This document shows positions 1 to 8,713 of a DNA stretch of 64,000 bases, piece by piece. Position 1 is the first letter of the stretch; the number at the start of each line of letters is the position of its first letter. Position numbers and translations under genes: made by a program. The notes under the pieces are model-generated. The model was not told where the DNA came from, ran no database searches, and was given only the letters and a program-made list of their open reading frames with translations. This DNA comes from Amycolatopsis sp. EV170708-02-1 (GTDB lineage Bacteria; Actinomycetota; Actinomycetes; Mycobacteriales; Pseudonocardiaceae). The stretch is from contig NZ_CP092497.1 of NCBI RefSeq assembly GCF_022479115.1, positions 5,890,001 through 5,954,000 of the forward strand, read 5' to 3'.

Positions 1-1
1 G

Positions 2-322
2 CGCCTCGAACGGGACACGCGGGTGCCCATGTACCCGGTGCCGCAGACGTTCCGCGGAATGACCCACGGCATGACCGAACTCATGACGCTCACCCGCTCC
101 CGCTCATGGTCGCACCACGGCAACCCCGTGGCGGCCTTCTGCTTCGACTCGGCGGAAGTGCGCCATCCACCCGGAGAACCCGACCTCATCCGACCCGACA
201 AACCCCTACGCGGGAAGACCGGCAAGCGCATCGACGCGGTACCCACCGCCGCTATGGCGGTCTCGGGCTGGCGGTTACGTGGTCAGAAGCCGAAGAAGTC
301 TGGCGCGATGGTCGTAATGTGA
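2..322 (+). CDS. Phage terminase large subunit, C-terminal part (cut by window edge)
   Basis: The reading frame is open from the left edge and ends at 322, so only the last 106 codons are visible and the true start lies outside the window. The block GNPVAAFCFDSAEVR followed by KRIDAVPTAAMAVSGWR is typical of the nuclease-domain end of actinophage large terminases, the ATPase/nuclease that packages phage DNA. A truncated portal gene on the same strand follows at 919, the normal order in a phage packaging module, which supports the call. Two small minus-strand genes interrupt the module. I read the segment as the edge of a degraded prophage. Sequence left of the window is needed to know whether the ATPase domain survives. 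Confidence 0.75.
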   Translation, partial: RLERDTRVPMYPVPQTFRGMTHGMTELMTLTRSRSWSHHGNPVAAFCFDSAEVRHPPGEPDLIRPDKPLRGKTGKRIDAVPTAAMAVSGWRLRGQKPKKSGAMVVM

Positions 323-324
323 GG

Positions 325-627
325 CTACGAATACACTTGAGATTCGACACCAGACAAACCTAGGTCCATTCTAAAGCAGATCTCCAATGCCTGGCGCCCA
401 GTATATATTTCCTGTGCAACCTCGCTGATTTCCTCAACAGTTTGCTTCCTCTTGATTCTGGAATAGTGCTTATAGACAAGTCCGAGCAGTCGGTCCGCGG
501 CATCTTCAGTCTCGCGGCTGCCAACTACTCGAATTCGCGAAACAAGCTTGCGTAGCCTAGCGGCACGTTCGTCCATGCTGTCTATCTCCTTGGAAAATTC
601 CACATCAGTCGCGTCCATGACCTTCAA
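325..627 (-). CDS. Small hypothetical protein, possibly the second half of the preceding ORF
   Basis: This 100-residue product is helical and charged, with no recognised catalytic motif. The likely start is the TTG at 627, overlapping the TGA of the gene upstream on the same strand. The DNA is visibly more AT-rich than the rest of the window, which suggests import with the phage. Actinobacterial proteins with one N-terminal membrane helix, a basic linker and a helical tail of about 190 residues are common. Joined to the upstream ORF, this one would give exactly that shape. A -1 slip or one-base indel in the GGGG run just before the junction would fuse them. Translational coupling of two separate genes is the alternative. 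Confidence 0.45.
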   Translation of the reverse strand: MKVMDATDVEFSKEIDSMDERAARLRKLVSRIRVVGSRETEDAADRLLGLVYKHYSRIKRKQTVEEISEVAQEIYTGRQALEICFRMDLGLSGVESQVYS

Positions 628-893
628 GGCCCCTCTAGCCAGACCATGAGGGCATCGTGCAGGTCTGAGTACGCTTCAACGCGGCGATCTCGCCAGTTCA
701 TGCGAGACTCGTGACTAAGGTCTTGGCGCCTCTTGTCATCTTCCCTTTGCCAGCGCTCACGCTCTCTCGCCAGCTCCCGAGACCAACGTTTGTCGTCCCT
801 TTTTGTTGTAATCCAGGCCGCGCCCAATGGTCCAATGAGTGCGATTCCAGCTAATAGCATCGATACCCAAAGCGGCGTCTGACTGTTCGGCAT
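624..893 (-). CDS. Small membrane-anchored, coiled-coil protein
   Basis: I chose the ATG at 893 because the protein then starts directly with a short polar leader and one hydrophobic segment, residues about 8-28, with a Gly-Pro-Leu-Gly centre. A strongly charged helix rich in Arg, Glu, Asp and Trp follows, predicted to be a coiled coil in the cytoplasm. The product is 89 residues and ends in DALMVWLEGP. Its stop overlaps the start of the next gene by four bases. No function is recognised. Its position between a terminase and a portal fragment, on the opposite strand and in AT-richer DNA, fits a phage moron or a later insertion. Confidence 0.5.
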   Translation of the reverse strand: MPNSQTPLWVSMLLAGIALIGPLGAAWITTKRDDKRWSRELARERERWQREDDKRRQDLSHESRMNWRDRRVEAYSDLHDALMVWLEGP

Positions 894-918
894 GCATGAA
901 TGATAGCCGTGGTTATGG

Positions 919-1449
919 ATGGCAGTAGACTTCGCCACACTGAGCTCCGAGCAGTGGATCACTCGACAACACGATGCGCAGATCCCTGGGCTGGAAATAC
1001 TCGATGCCTACTACGAGGGCGAACAGTCGCTGTCGTACATGCACCCGGAGCTGCTGCGCCGCCTGGACACCCGCGTGCGGCAGGTCGTGATCAACTGGCC
1101 TGAGCTGGTCGTGGACTCGCTGGATGAGCGCCTCGACGTGACCGGGTTCCGGCTCGGCGGTGAGCAGGCCGCCGACCGGGAGCTGTGGAACATCTGGGCG
1201 GCGAACGAGCTGGGCCTGCACTCCGAGCAGGCCCACATCGACGCCCTGGTGCTCGGCCGGTCCTTCGCGATCATCGGCACGAACGAGGCCCGGCCGTCGG
1301 TACCGCTGGTGACGGTCGAGTCCCCGTTCGACGTCCACGTGGACATTGACCCGCGCACTCGCGAGCTCCGGGCCGCGCTGAAGCGGCAGTTCTCCGAGGA
1401 CGGCGACGGGAACCAGTCCGAGGCATACGCCACGCATACGTGCCCATGA
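919..1449 (+). pseudogene. Phage portal protein, N-terminal fragment
   Basis: The first 170 or so residues match the start of SPP1 gp6-type portal proteins: a PGLEILDAYYEGEQ-like opening, a VINWPELVVDSLDERL block and VLGRSFAIIGTNE. Portal proteins form the dodecameric channel at the capsid vertex and normally exceed 400 residues. Here the similarity stops near 1434 and the frame ends at 1449. The DNA that follows belongs to a minus-strand amidohydrolase fragment, so the gene was cut by a deletion or rearrangement. It cannot make a working portal. The original start at 919 is retained. Confidence 0.75.
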
Positions 1450-1509
1450 CGGCGGCTCCGACGATGGTCGCCGTGCCCACGCGTCCTTGCGCCACCCCCA
1501 CTCCCCCTT

Positions 1510-1815
1510 GCCTTTGGCGGCTGCCTCAGCGTAGGCGCGCTCGATCGGCATGAGCCCGGCTTCGAGGTCGAGTGCTGTGGTGACACCGTCCATCGCTTGC
1601 AGCCGCCGGCCGGCGATGGTGTGGACGTGGCTGTGCAGGTCGACGAACCCGGGCCCGACGACATACCCGGAAACATCGATCTCCACCTGGTCCGCGGCAG
1701 CGGGCAACCTTGGCCCGACCGCGGCGACCGCGCCCTCCACGATCAGTACGTCGGCAGGCCCGTCGAACCCCGTCGCCGGGTCGACGCCGCGGCCGCCCCG
1801 CAGCAGTGTCCTCAT
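1510..1815 (-). pseudogene. Truncated N-acyl-D-amino-acid deacylase-like amidohydrolase (N-terminal third)
   Basis: The start at 1815 has a strong ribosome binding site, AGGAGGAC. About 102 residues of amidohydrolase follow, including the metal-binding DLHSH motif at residues 59-63 and DGVTTALDLEAG. These residues closely resemble the intact deacylase at 3339-4874, so this is a decayed paralogue of it. Similarity ends near 1510. The frame then runs through unrelated DNA and antisense to the phage portal fragment. The catalytic barrel beyond the first metal ligands is lost, so the product would be inactive. The junction with phage DNA lies between about 1434 and 1510. Confidence 0.7.
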
Positions 1816-2113
1816 CCTTGTCCTCCTAGCCTCACTGCTGGCGGCCCTAGGAGGTTTTGCCTCCCGGTCCGTTCGTCCCAGCCGACGAATCCGAGGGCGC
1901 AGGACTATCCGATCCCACATTTGCGGCCGGGATCGAGATCGCCCGAAGGGCACTGCCAGCCGCACGATCAGCGGGTACTGCCTGAACCGGGCTGACGTCT
2001 TGACGCCCAACAAGGGGTCCAGTTCGATCCACACCGGCCGCGGCTCGTCCTGAGCTGCGAGCGTTCACGTTCATGGTGGCGTCGGCACATCCGGAGACGT
2101 CGGGTTCTCCGAT
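1816..2113. other. Gene-free stretch
   Basis: Between the truncated amidohydrolase and the Lrp-type gene I see no convincing coding frame. Several overlapping frames are open but none matches a family. It should hold the promoter of the truncated gene. A small hairpin (GGAGG, TTTTG loop, CCTCC) lies near 1851-1865. Confidence 0.4.
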
Positions 2114-3153
2114 TCACGGTCGCGGTCGTTCCAGGACCCATGGGTCGAGCGGAACGGCTTGCACTGAGCAACCGTGAGAGTCGAGTACTCTGCCGGAGAG
2201 TTTGAACTGCTGTAGCACGACTTGCCGGTCGGTGACCGTGGCCTGCGGGCCATACGAGCGAGCCGGGCGACGAGCTCGTCAAGTTCACCGACTGAGCGCA
2301 ATCCCCATGCAGCAACGAGGTTGGTATTGCCGACCACTTGGACGCACAGCCGCGATTCCGTCCACGCCGCAAGGCAGTGTCCCACCTGGGACAGTTGGTC
2401 GTCGGGGACCACGAGCCAGAGGAGGGCGAGCAGCGGCCATCCAGCCAGTGGCCGCGCCAGGTCGCATCTGAAGGCAATGTCCCCACTGCGCTGCAGGGTC
2501 GACAATCGGCGTTTGACGGCTTGCGGTGTGGTTCCCAGCCTGGCCGCGAGGTCGACGAATCGTTGTCGTCCGTCGACGGCCAAGGCGAGCAGCAAATCAC
2601 GGTCTGCAGGTCCGAACGGGCGGGCCGTTTCTGCGCTCGGTTCTGGAGTGTCGTCGGCGATTCCTGCCGCCTGCGCGTCGCCGATGGCGCCCAGACGCCA
2701 GGAGATCGTTCCGAATAGCCGTCCACACACGACCGTGCGTACCGCCAGGACGGGCAGATCCTGTGGTATCGGGTCGATGAGCAGCCGCGACAACGTCGGC
2801 AGGCTGGGCGCGACGACTATGACGAACAACTCGTAGTCGCCCGTGGTGTGCTCGACGGTCGCGACGTATGGCAGGTGGGCCAGTGCGGTCGCCACGGCGC
2901 CCACGGCAGATGGGGCACAACGAACCTGGAGCAGTGCAGTGCTGAACAGTTGCCACTGCCTCATCCCGGGCCACGCGATGACCCAGGCGTACCCGGACCG
3001 CTCCAGCCGGGCCCACCGCCGGGCGAGGGTAACGGGCGCAACGTCCAGCTGGCGGCCCAGCCGTTCCCATGAGATCCGCGGTGAGATCTGCAGCGAGTCC
3101 ACGAGCGCAAGGTCCAGCTCGTCGATCGGGTGGTCCACCGGCATCGTTGACAT
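2114..3153 (-). pseudogene. Lrp/AsnC-family regulator with two HTH domains, one frameshift
   Basis: The protein has the double architecture of a subgroup of actinobacterial AsnC regulators. It has one winged HTH at residues about 10-55, a ligand-binding half, a second HTH at about 180-225, and a second ligand half. From residue 301 (codon 2251-2253) the frame is wrong: the annotated frame gives an unlike tail, whereas the next frame gives the usual C-terminus (RQVVLQQFKLSGRVLDSHG) and stops at 2114. One lost G around 2247-2250 explains this. I chose the ATG at 3153 because the first HTH begins ten residues later; no clear ribosome binding site precedes it. It is divergent from the deacylase at 3339 and probably controls it in response to an amino acid. 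Confidence 0.7.
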
Positions 3154-3194
3154 CACGGTCACATGATGCGGCGGCGCCCGGGTTCGGTCGAGTG

Positions 3195-3232
3195 GGAATC
3201 CTGCCCGACGGCGCGTCGCCGGGCAGGATTCC
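3195..3232. promoter_or_regulatory. Long inverted repeat between divergent Lrp and deacylase genes
   Basis: The arms 3195-3207 (GGAATCCTGCCCG) and 3220-3232 are perfect inverted complements of 13 bases around a 12-base centre. The element lies 42 bases upstream of the Lrp start and about 107 upstream of the deacylase start. AsnC-family proteins bind imperfect palindromes in such divergent regions, so an operator is the first guess. As RNA it would form a strong hairpin and could also act as an attenuator. No U-run follows. Confidence 0.5.
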
Positions 3233-3338
3233 ATCATCGGACGGCGCTCGAGGACGATTATCCGTAAGAACGGGCAGAGCTGCCGTAAGTCGCGGGAGCC
3301 TGTGGGCACTACTTCCGTTGACTATCGAAGGGTTCACC

Positions 3339-4874
3339 GTGCGACGTGGGCAGCTTGACGAACGGACCCTCGCCCCGGGTACTCCCACCCGTCCGTGTGA
3401 CCTCGTGCTCCGTGGCGGGCGCGTCCTCGACCCCGAGACCGGCCTGGATGCAGTGCGGCATGTCGGTATTGCCGATGGTCGGATCACGGTGGTGAGCGAT
3501 GAGTTGCCGGAGAGCGACGTCGTTCTGGACGTGACGGGCCAGGTTGTCGCGCCGGGGTTCATCGACTTGCACAGTCACGCACAGAGTGTTACCGGTCTGC
3601 GGCTGCAGGCCCTCGACGGAGTCACGACCGCGTTGGAGCTGGAGGCAGGGGTGGCGCCGTTCACTCGTACTCGTGAGACAGCCACCGAAGAGGGCCGGCC
3701 CATCAACTTCGGATACTCGGCTTCGTGGGCACTGGCACGGATGCAGATGCTCGCTCACGTTCGGCTCGATGGGGCGGAAGACCCGATCACTACGACCGTG
3801 CGCCTGATGGGAGATTCTCGCTGGCGCCGGCCGGCCACGCCGGCTGAGGTCGAGGCAATCCTCGACCTTCTCGAAGAAGAAGTAGCCGCCGGGGCTTTGG
3901 GAATTGGCGTGCTCCTCGGGTATGCCCCGGAGAGCGGCCGATCCGAATACGTCCGGATCGCTGCGCTGGCTGAACATCTCGGTGTCCCGACGTTCACCCA
4001 CTCGCGCTTCATCTCCCGGCGGGAGCCACACACCTCGCTCGAAGGAGCCGCCGAAGTGCTGGCGGCAGCCGCGGGAACGGGTGCGCACATGCACCTGTGC
4101 CACCTCAACAGCACATCCAACTGGATGATCGATCAGATCGCCCAGATGGTCGCCACCGCACAACGGCTTGGCGTCCGGCTCACCACTGAGGCCTATCCCT
4201 ACGGCTCGGCCGCCACCGGCATCGGAGCAGCGTTCCTCGACCCGGACAAGCTCGACCGCATCGGGATCACTCCCACGGATATCGTCTTTCTTCCGACCGG
4301 GGAACGCGTGGCTGACGCCGATCGGCTGCTGGAATTGCGCGAACAGGATCCCGGCGGGCTGGTCGTCTACGATTGGCTGAACGAGGCTGATGAGCGCCAG
4401 CGCGCCGTTCTCGAACGGTCGCTGCTGCTGACGGACACCGCTATCGCGTCCGACGCCACTCCACTGGTCAACGCCGCCGATCCCAACCTGCACGATCGGT
4501 GGCCGGTGCCACCGCACACGGTCACTCATCCACGCACCGCAGGGTGCTACGGCAAGTTGCTGCGCTGGGCAGTGCGGGAAACGCGGATTCTGTCCCTGGC
4601 CGAGGCTGTGCGACGATGCACGATCGTCCCGGCACAGGTTCTCGAACAGGTGGCACCGTCGATGGCCTGCAAGGGCCGGGTCCAGGTGGGCGCCGACGCC
4701 GACCTGGCGATATTCGACCCGGCGACAGTCAGCGACCGCTCGACGTACCACGACTCGGCACGGCCATCGGCCGGCTTCCGGCACGTCCTCGTCGGCGGCA
4801 CCTTCGTGGTACGCGACGGTCAGCTGCTGCCCGACCGCCGACCAGGCCGATGCGTGCACAGCAAGTTCATCTGA
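3339..4874 (+). CDS. N-acyl-D-amino-acid deacylase / D-aminoacylase family amidohydrolase
   Basis: This 511-residue protein belongs to the zinc amidohydrolases that release free amino acids from N-acylated, often D-configured, amino acids in the cytoplasm. The metal-binding DLHSH motif is at residues 76-80, followed by LDGVTTALELEAG. The later segments GALGIGVLLGYAPESG, HLCHLNSTSNW and IASDATPLV fit the barrel's remaining metal and substrate positions. The GTG at 3339 is preferred because GAAGGG lies six bases upstream; a TTG at 3318 is possible. Divergent transcription from an Lrp-type regulator and nearby dipeptidase and amidohydrolase genes point to scavenging of peptides or modified amino acids. 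The exact substrate is unknown. A truncated paralogue lies at 1510-1815. Confidence 0.8.
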   Translation: MRRGQLDERTLAPGTPTRPCDLVLRGGRVLDPETGLDAVRHVGIADGRITVVSDELPESDVVLDVTGQVVAPGFIDLHSHAQSVTGLRLQALDGVTTALELEAGVAPFTRTRETATEEGRPINFGYSASWALARMQMLAHVRLDGAEDPITTTVRLMGDSRWRRPATPAEVEAILDLLEEEVAAGALGIGVLLGYAPESGRSEYVRIAALAEHLGVPTFTHSRFISRREPHTSLEGAAEVLAAAAGTGAHMHLCHLNSTSNWMIDQIAQMVATAQRLGVRLTTEAYPYGSAATGIGAAFLDPDKLDRIGITPTDIVFLPTGERVADADRLLELREQDPGGLVVYDWLNEADERQRAVLERSLLLTDTAIASDATPLVNAADPNLHDRWPVPPHTVTHPRTAGCYGKLLRWAVRETRILSLAEAVRRCTIVPAQVLEQVAPSMACKGRVQVGADADLAIFDPATVSDRSTYHDSARPSAGFRHVLVGGTFVVRDGQLLPDRRPGRCVHSKFI

Positions 4875-4937
4875 TCAGCGCTACCCGTGTGTCATCCGAC
4901 TGCCGAGAGGTGGACCACGGCATCGATAGTTTGCCGC

Positions 4938-5247
4938 GACGGTCGTCGAATATGTCGACCGCTTCGGCGCCAAGCGAATGATCCTGTTCGCGCTCGTGGC
5001 CCGAGCGCCTGCGTCCCCAGCCGCTGCGCCAAACCGCTGCCCAGCGCCGTCGCTGCCAGCTGGCTTGAGCCAGCGACCTGTCTCGTTGCTGCGAATCGGG
5101 TTACTCTGGCGCCTCGCCGCGCTGAACATCGTCACCTACGGCATGCCTCGATCTCGTGCGCTCGCCGTCGCGATCAGCTGCACCAGCCCACTCAGCGCCG
5201 ACCACTTCCCGTCACAATTCGCCAGAGCTACGACTGCCGGTTCCGCT
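4938..5247 (+). pseudogene. Decayed MFS transporter fragment
   Basis: In the gap after the deacylase one frame reads YVDRFGAKRMILFALVA, which resembles the first cytoplasmic loop and second helix of major facilitator transporters. Further scraps (YGMPRSRALAVAIS) resemble a later loop. The parts are too short and too close together for a working carrier, and no start with a ribosome binding site is present. It may once have carried the deacylase's substrate. The call is tentative. Confidence 0.35.
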
Positions 5248-5336
5248 TGAGTTCTCGAGGCGGTCGCAACACCGGCTGTGAAAGGTGTTGCTGTGGCTGG
5301 ACTCCGGCGGAACATCCCCAGGCACGGTGCCGAGTC

Positions 5337-6092
5337 TCAAGTGGCCATGGCCTTTTCGAGGTGGCTGGTGGCGGTGTGAAGGGTGGTGGCGAGTTCGGCG
5401 AACCGGGTGTCGGGCAGTTCGGCGTCGAGGCCGACGAGGGTAAGTGCGCAGACGGGCGTTCCGGTGGTGGGATGGCGGACCGCGCGGGCGATGGAGGCGA
5501 CGATGCTGTCGTTGCGGCCGCGGATGAGGGCATAGCCGTGGTGTTCGGTGGTGGTGATGTCCGCGTGCAAGCCATCTGGGCCGTCGAGCGGGTGCCCGGC
5601 ATGCTCGGCGGCGAGCAGGTAGGGCGTGCGCGCGTCGCGGGAGAGCGCGGCGACGAGTGCGAGCGGTCCGGCGAAGCGATGGACTTGCAGCAGTTCCCCG
5701 AGCAGGTCTTTGATCATTTCCAGCCGGGCGGGGCGAGCGACGTCCACGACGCGGGAGCCGCCGGGTTCGAGGACCTGGAGGTTGGCCATCAGACCGGTGG
5801 TTCGGGCCAGGTTGTCGAGGGTGGGGCGGGCGAGGGCGATGATCGCATCGGGGGTCCGCAGGCGGGTCATCCGCATGATGACCGAGCCGGGGAGGTAAGC
5901 GTCGTCGGTGCGGGCGATCCAGTCGCGCCGCACGAGGTCGACCAGTACCCGGTAGGCGGTGGCCCGGTGCAGGCCGACGGCGCGGGCGACCTCGGCCAGT
6001 CGCACGGGCTGCCCTGCGTCGACGACGGCTTCGATGAGGTCGAGGGCCTTGTCGACGGCCGAGCTGGCCGGTTTCGGGTCGGGTTCGCCCAT
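5337..6092 (-). CDS. IclR-family transcriptional regulator
   Basis: This 251-residue protein has an N-terminal winged HTH (SSAVDKALDLIEAVV and ARAVGLHRATAYRVLVDL) at about residues 10-70. A C-terminal IclR effector domain follows, with GLMANLQVLEPG, a RFAGPLALVAALSRDAR block and PVCALTLVGLDAELP. The ATG at 6092 has AAGGAG eight bases upstream; a longer in-frame start at 6158 would run through the putative operators and is rejected. The gene is divergent from the amidohydrolase-dipeptidase-MFS-cyclodeaminase operon starting at 6205. IclR proteins typically control adjacent catabolic operons, so that operon is its likely target. The intergenic palindromes at 6131-6180 are candidate binding sites. 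Confidence 0.85.
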   Translation of the reverse strand: MGEPDPKPASSAVDKALDLIEAVVDAGQPVRLAEVARAVGLHRATAYRVLVDLVRRDWIARTDDAYLPGSVIMRMTRLRTPDAIIALARPTLDNLARTTGLMANLQVLEPGGSRVVDVARPARLEMIKDLLGELLQVHRFAGPLALVAALSRDARTPYLLAAEHAGHPLDGPDGLHADITTTEHHGYALIRGRNDSIVASIARAVRHPTTGTPVCALTLVGLDAELPDTRFAELATTLHTATSHLEKAMAT

Positions 6093-6130
6093 CGCGTGCG
6101 CTCCTTGTTCTTGCTGCTGACTGGCCGCCT

Positions 6131-6180
6131 TGCTACCGTGTAGCAGATACTGTAACACATGTTACCCCCACTGTAACAGT
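6131..6180. promoter_or_regulatory. Clustered palindromes, putative IclR operators
   Basis: Three symmetric elements lie in the divergent region. TGCTAC-CGT-GTAGCA (6131-6145) has perfect six-base arms. GTAACA-CA-TGTTAC starts at 6152. ACTGT-A-ACAGT (6170-6180) has perfect five-base arms. The nonamer ACTGTAACA occurs directly at 6149 and 6170, exactly 21 bases apart, about two helical turns. This is how two regulator dimers on one DNA face would be arranged. The site is 25-74 bases upstream of the amidohydrolase start and next to the IclR start, so it could serve both promoters. Confidence 0.55.
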
Positions 6181-6204
6181 CGACCTGGGGAACGAGGATG
6201 GACT

Positions 6205-7584
6205 ATGGCAAAGCAGTTACCGGCACAGCCGGACCTGGCAGCCGAGGAGCGGTTCCGGGCCGCGGTCACCGGCACGGAACGTGCGCCGGCGCCGGTGCCG
6301 TACGCCGAGCCGGCGTCAGGTGAGCGGGTGGTGTACCGGAATGCGACGGTGTTCGACGGCCGAGGTGGTCCGGCCCGGCCGCGTACCTCTGTCGTGGTGG
6401 ACGGTCCGCTGATCGTGGGGGTGGAACCGGACGCGGCGGTGGACGCCGAGGCGCTGGTGGGCGTGGAGGTGGTCGAGCTGGGCGGGCGCTTCCTGCTGCC
6501 CGGGTTGATCGACACGCATCAGCATTTGAATACTCCGCCAAACAGGCAATGGGCCGAGCGGGTGTTGCGGCGCGCGGTCTACGGCGGGGTGACCGCGGTG
6601 CGGGACATGGCGGGCGATCTTCGTCAGACCGCCGACCTCGCCCGCGTCGCGCTGGTCGGGGAGACCGCGTCCCCGGACATCTTCTACGCCGCGCTGATGG
6701 CCGGTCCCGCGTTCTTCACTGATCCTCGGACCTGGTCCGTGGCCGCCGGGGCACAGCCAGGAGCGGTGCCATGGATGCAGGCGATCACCCCGGACACCGA
6801 CCTGCCCCTGGCTGTGGCGAGAGCGAAAGGGACCGGCGCGGTCGCGATCAAGATCTATGCCGAACTGCCCGCCGAGCTGATCACGGCGATCACCGCCGAG
6901 GCGCACCGGCAGGACATGCAGGTCTGGGCACACGCCACGGTGTACCCGACCCCGCCGTCGCAGGTGGTCGCCGCGGGGGTGGACGTGATCTCCCATACCA
7001 CCCTCCTGGTGCATGATCTGGACGGTTTTCCGCCCCCGGCGACGTTCGGCGACGCGATGCTCGAGCGGGATGCCCTGGACTGGTCGAGTGTCGGGGACAG
7101 CGATTGGTCGTCGCTGCGGGAGCTGTTCGCGCGGATGCACGGCCAGGGAACCATCCTCGACGCGACGATCGGCATGCTCACCACCAGCGGGACCTCCCCG
7201 CAGCGGGAGGCTGCGGTGACGGCCCGGCTGACGGCTGAGGCGTACCGGGCGGGGGTGACGATCTGCACCGGAACCGATGGGGAGAACGCGCTTGCGGACG
7301 AGTTCCCGGCGCTGCATCACGAGATGCGTGCCCTGGCCGAGGCCGGGGTGCCCGCTGCTCAGGTGATCCGTGCTGCGACTCAGGGCGGCGCGAGGGCGAT
7401 GGGCCAGCAGCACCGGATGGGGACGATCACGCCCGGTCTCCTCGCCAACTTGGTGATCCTGGCCGAGGACCCGCTCGCGGACCTGGCCAACCTCTCGAGC
7501 GTGACATGCACGATCAAACGAGGCCGCCGCTTTCCCCGCGAGATCCGCATGCCCGCCGCGGCCGCGTCGGAGCCGCGGCCATGA
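6205..7584 (+). CDS. Amidohydrolase family protein (imidazolonepropionase/prolidase-like)
   Basis: This 459-residue metal-dependent hydrolase has an N-terminal beta-sandwich (VVYRNATVFDGRGG) and then the metal ligands THQH at residues about 104-107. It also has AIKIYAE (candidate carboxylated lysine), WAHATVYP, ISHTTLLVHD and a TGTDGE motif with the catalytic Asp. This pattern fits the subgroup that includes Xaa-Pro and Xaa-Arg dipeptidases and cyclic amide hydrolases. The ATG at 6205 follows GAGGATGG. Its stop overlaps the start of the M19 dipeptidase by four bases, so the two are translationally coupled. The first gene of an operon facing an IclR regulator, it probably opens an amide or dipeptide bond of an imported compound. 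Confidence 0.75.
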   Translation: MAKQLPAQPDLAAEERFRAAVTGTERAPAPVPYAEPASGERVVYRNATVFDGRGGPARPRTSVVVDGPLIVGVEPDAAVDAEALVGVEVVELGGRFLLPGLIDTHQHLNTPPNRQWAERVLRRAVYGGVTAVRDMAGDLRQTADLARVALVGETASPDIFYAALMAGPAFFTDPRTWSVAAGAQPGAVPWMQAITPDTDLPLAVARAKGTGAVAIKIYAELPAELITAITAEAHRQDMQVWAHATVYPTPPSQVVAAGVDVISHTTLLVHDLDGFPPPATFGDAMLERDALDWSSVGDSDWSSLRELFARMHGQGTILDATIGMLTTSGTSPQREAAVTARLTAEAYRAGVTICTGTDGENALADEFPALHHEMRALAEAGVPAAQVIRAATQGGARAMGQQHRMGTITPGLLANLVILAEDPLADLANLSSVTCTIKRGRRFPREIRMPAAAASEPRP

Positions 7585-8651
7585 CCGGGAAGCCGCGGCC
7601 GTTGATCATCAACGCGCTCGGCGCGTTGGCGGATCCGAACACCCCTCCGGCGGACCGCGCCGGCGCCGACGATCCGGGCTCCGGCCAGACCGGACTCAGT
7701 GACCGGGTCCTGCGCGACGCACACGCCAGTGGGCTGACCGCGGTCAACGTCACCATCGGCGCGGTCACCGACCTCGGCGACCCGTTTCAGGACACCATGG
7801 CCGACCTCGCGGCCTGGGACACCGCTCTGTGCCGCCATTCCGGTGACTTGCTGCAGGTTCGCGAGGCCGCGGATCTCTCCCGGGCCCGCGACACCGGCCG
7901 GATCGGCGTGATCTACGGCGTGCAGAACACCACGATGCTGGGTGCCGACGCGTCCCGGGTCGCGGTGTTCGCCGAGCGGGGGGTGCGGATCGTGCAGCTC
8001 ACCTACAACCCCGCCAACCGGGTGGGTGGTGGCTCGCAGGCACCCGCTGATCGCCCGCTCACCGACTTCGGCCAGGAGGTCGTCGCCCAGCTCAATCATC
8101 ACCACCTGATGGTCGATCTGTCCCACAGCGGTACTCAGACCTGCCTCGACGCCATCCATGCGTCGACTCGGCCGGTGTCGATCAACCACACCGGCTGCCG
8201 TGCCCTGGTGGACCTGCCCCGCAACAAGACCGACGCCGAGCTGCGCCTGGTTGCCGAACAGGGCGGATTCATCGGCATCTACTCCATGCCCTTTCTCTCC
8301 ACCTCGGGTTCCGCGACCGCCGAGGATGTGGTCGAGCACATCAGGCACGCGCTGAACGTGTGCGGCGAGGACCATGTCGGCATCGGCACCGACGGGACCA
8401 CCACGCCCGTTGACGACCTCGCCGCCTTCCGCCGCCACATCGCCGTCGCCGTGGCGCGGCGCCGGAACCAGGGCATCGGCGCCGCCGGGGAAACCCCCGA
8501 CACCCTCCCGTTCGTCGCCGACCTTTCCGGTCCCGGGCAGTTCACCCGGCTCGCCACCCTGCTGGCCGGACGGGGCGTGCGCTCCTCGGTGATCGACAAG
8601 GTCCTCGGGGCGAATTTCCTGCGCTACGCCCACGACATCTGGGACCACTGA
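7581..8651 (+). CDS. Membrane-dipeptidase family (peptidase M19) protein
   Basis: This 356-residue product matches the renal-dipeptidase fold: GIGTDG near the C-terminus, a central VDLSHSG, SINHTGCRALVDLPRNK and NPANRVGGG. M19 enzymes are binuclear zinc dipeptidases that often accept dipeptides with a C-terminal D-residue. No signal peptide is seen, so it probably acts in the cytoplasm on imported dipeptides. The usual N-terminal HxD zinc motif is not obvious; the protein starts LIINALGALADPN, where D may be the only early ligand. That is typical of a distinct actinobacterial/proteobacterial branch. It overlaps the upstream amidohydrolase by four bases. Confidence 0.75.
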   Translation: MTGKPRPLIINALGALADPNTPPADRAGADDPGSGQTGLSDRVLRDAHASGLTAVNVTIGAVTDLGDPFQDTMADLAAWDTALCRHSGDLLQVREAADLSRARDTGRIGVIYGVQNTTMLGADASRVAVFAERGVRIVQLTYNPANRVGGGSQAPADRPLTDFGQEVVAQLNHHHLMVDLSHSGTQTCLDAIHASTRPVSINHTGCRALVDLPRNKTDAELRLVAEQGGFIGIYSMPFLSTSGSATAEDVVEHIRHALNVCGEDHVGIGTDGTTTPVDDLAAFRRHIAVAVARRRNQGIGAAGETPDTLPFVADLSGPGQFTRLATLLAGRGVRSSVIDKVLGANFLRYAHDIWDH

Positions 8652-8713
8652 CCCGGCCCGCACGCACCTCCCTTTCCTCTGCACTCCCCTGTCACCGTGG
8701 ACAAGGAGCAGAC

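Noticed and set aside
3309..4859. 516-residue minus-strand ORF antisense to the deacylase
   Set aside because: It mirrors the deacylase codons, resembles no family, and the plus strand carries clear amidohydrolase motifs.
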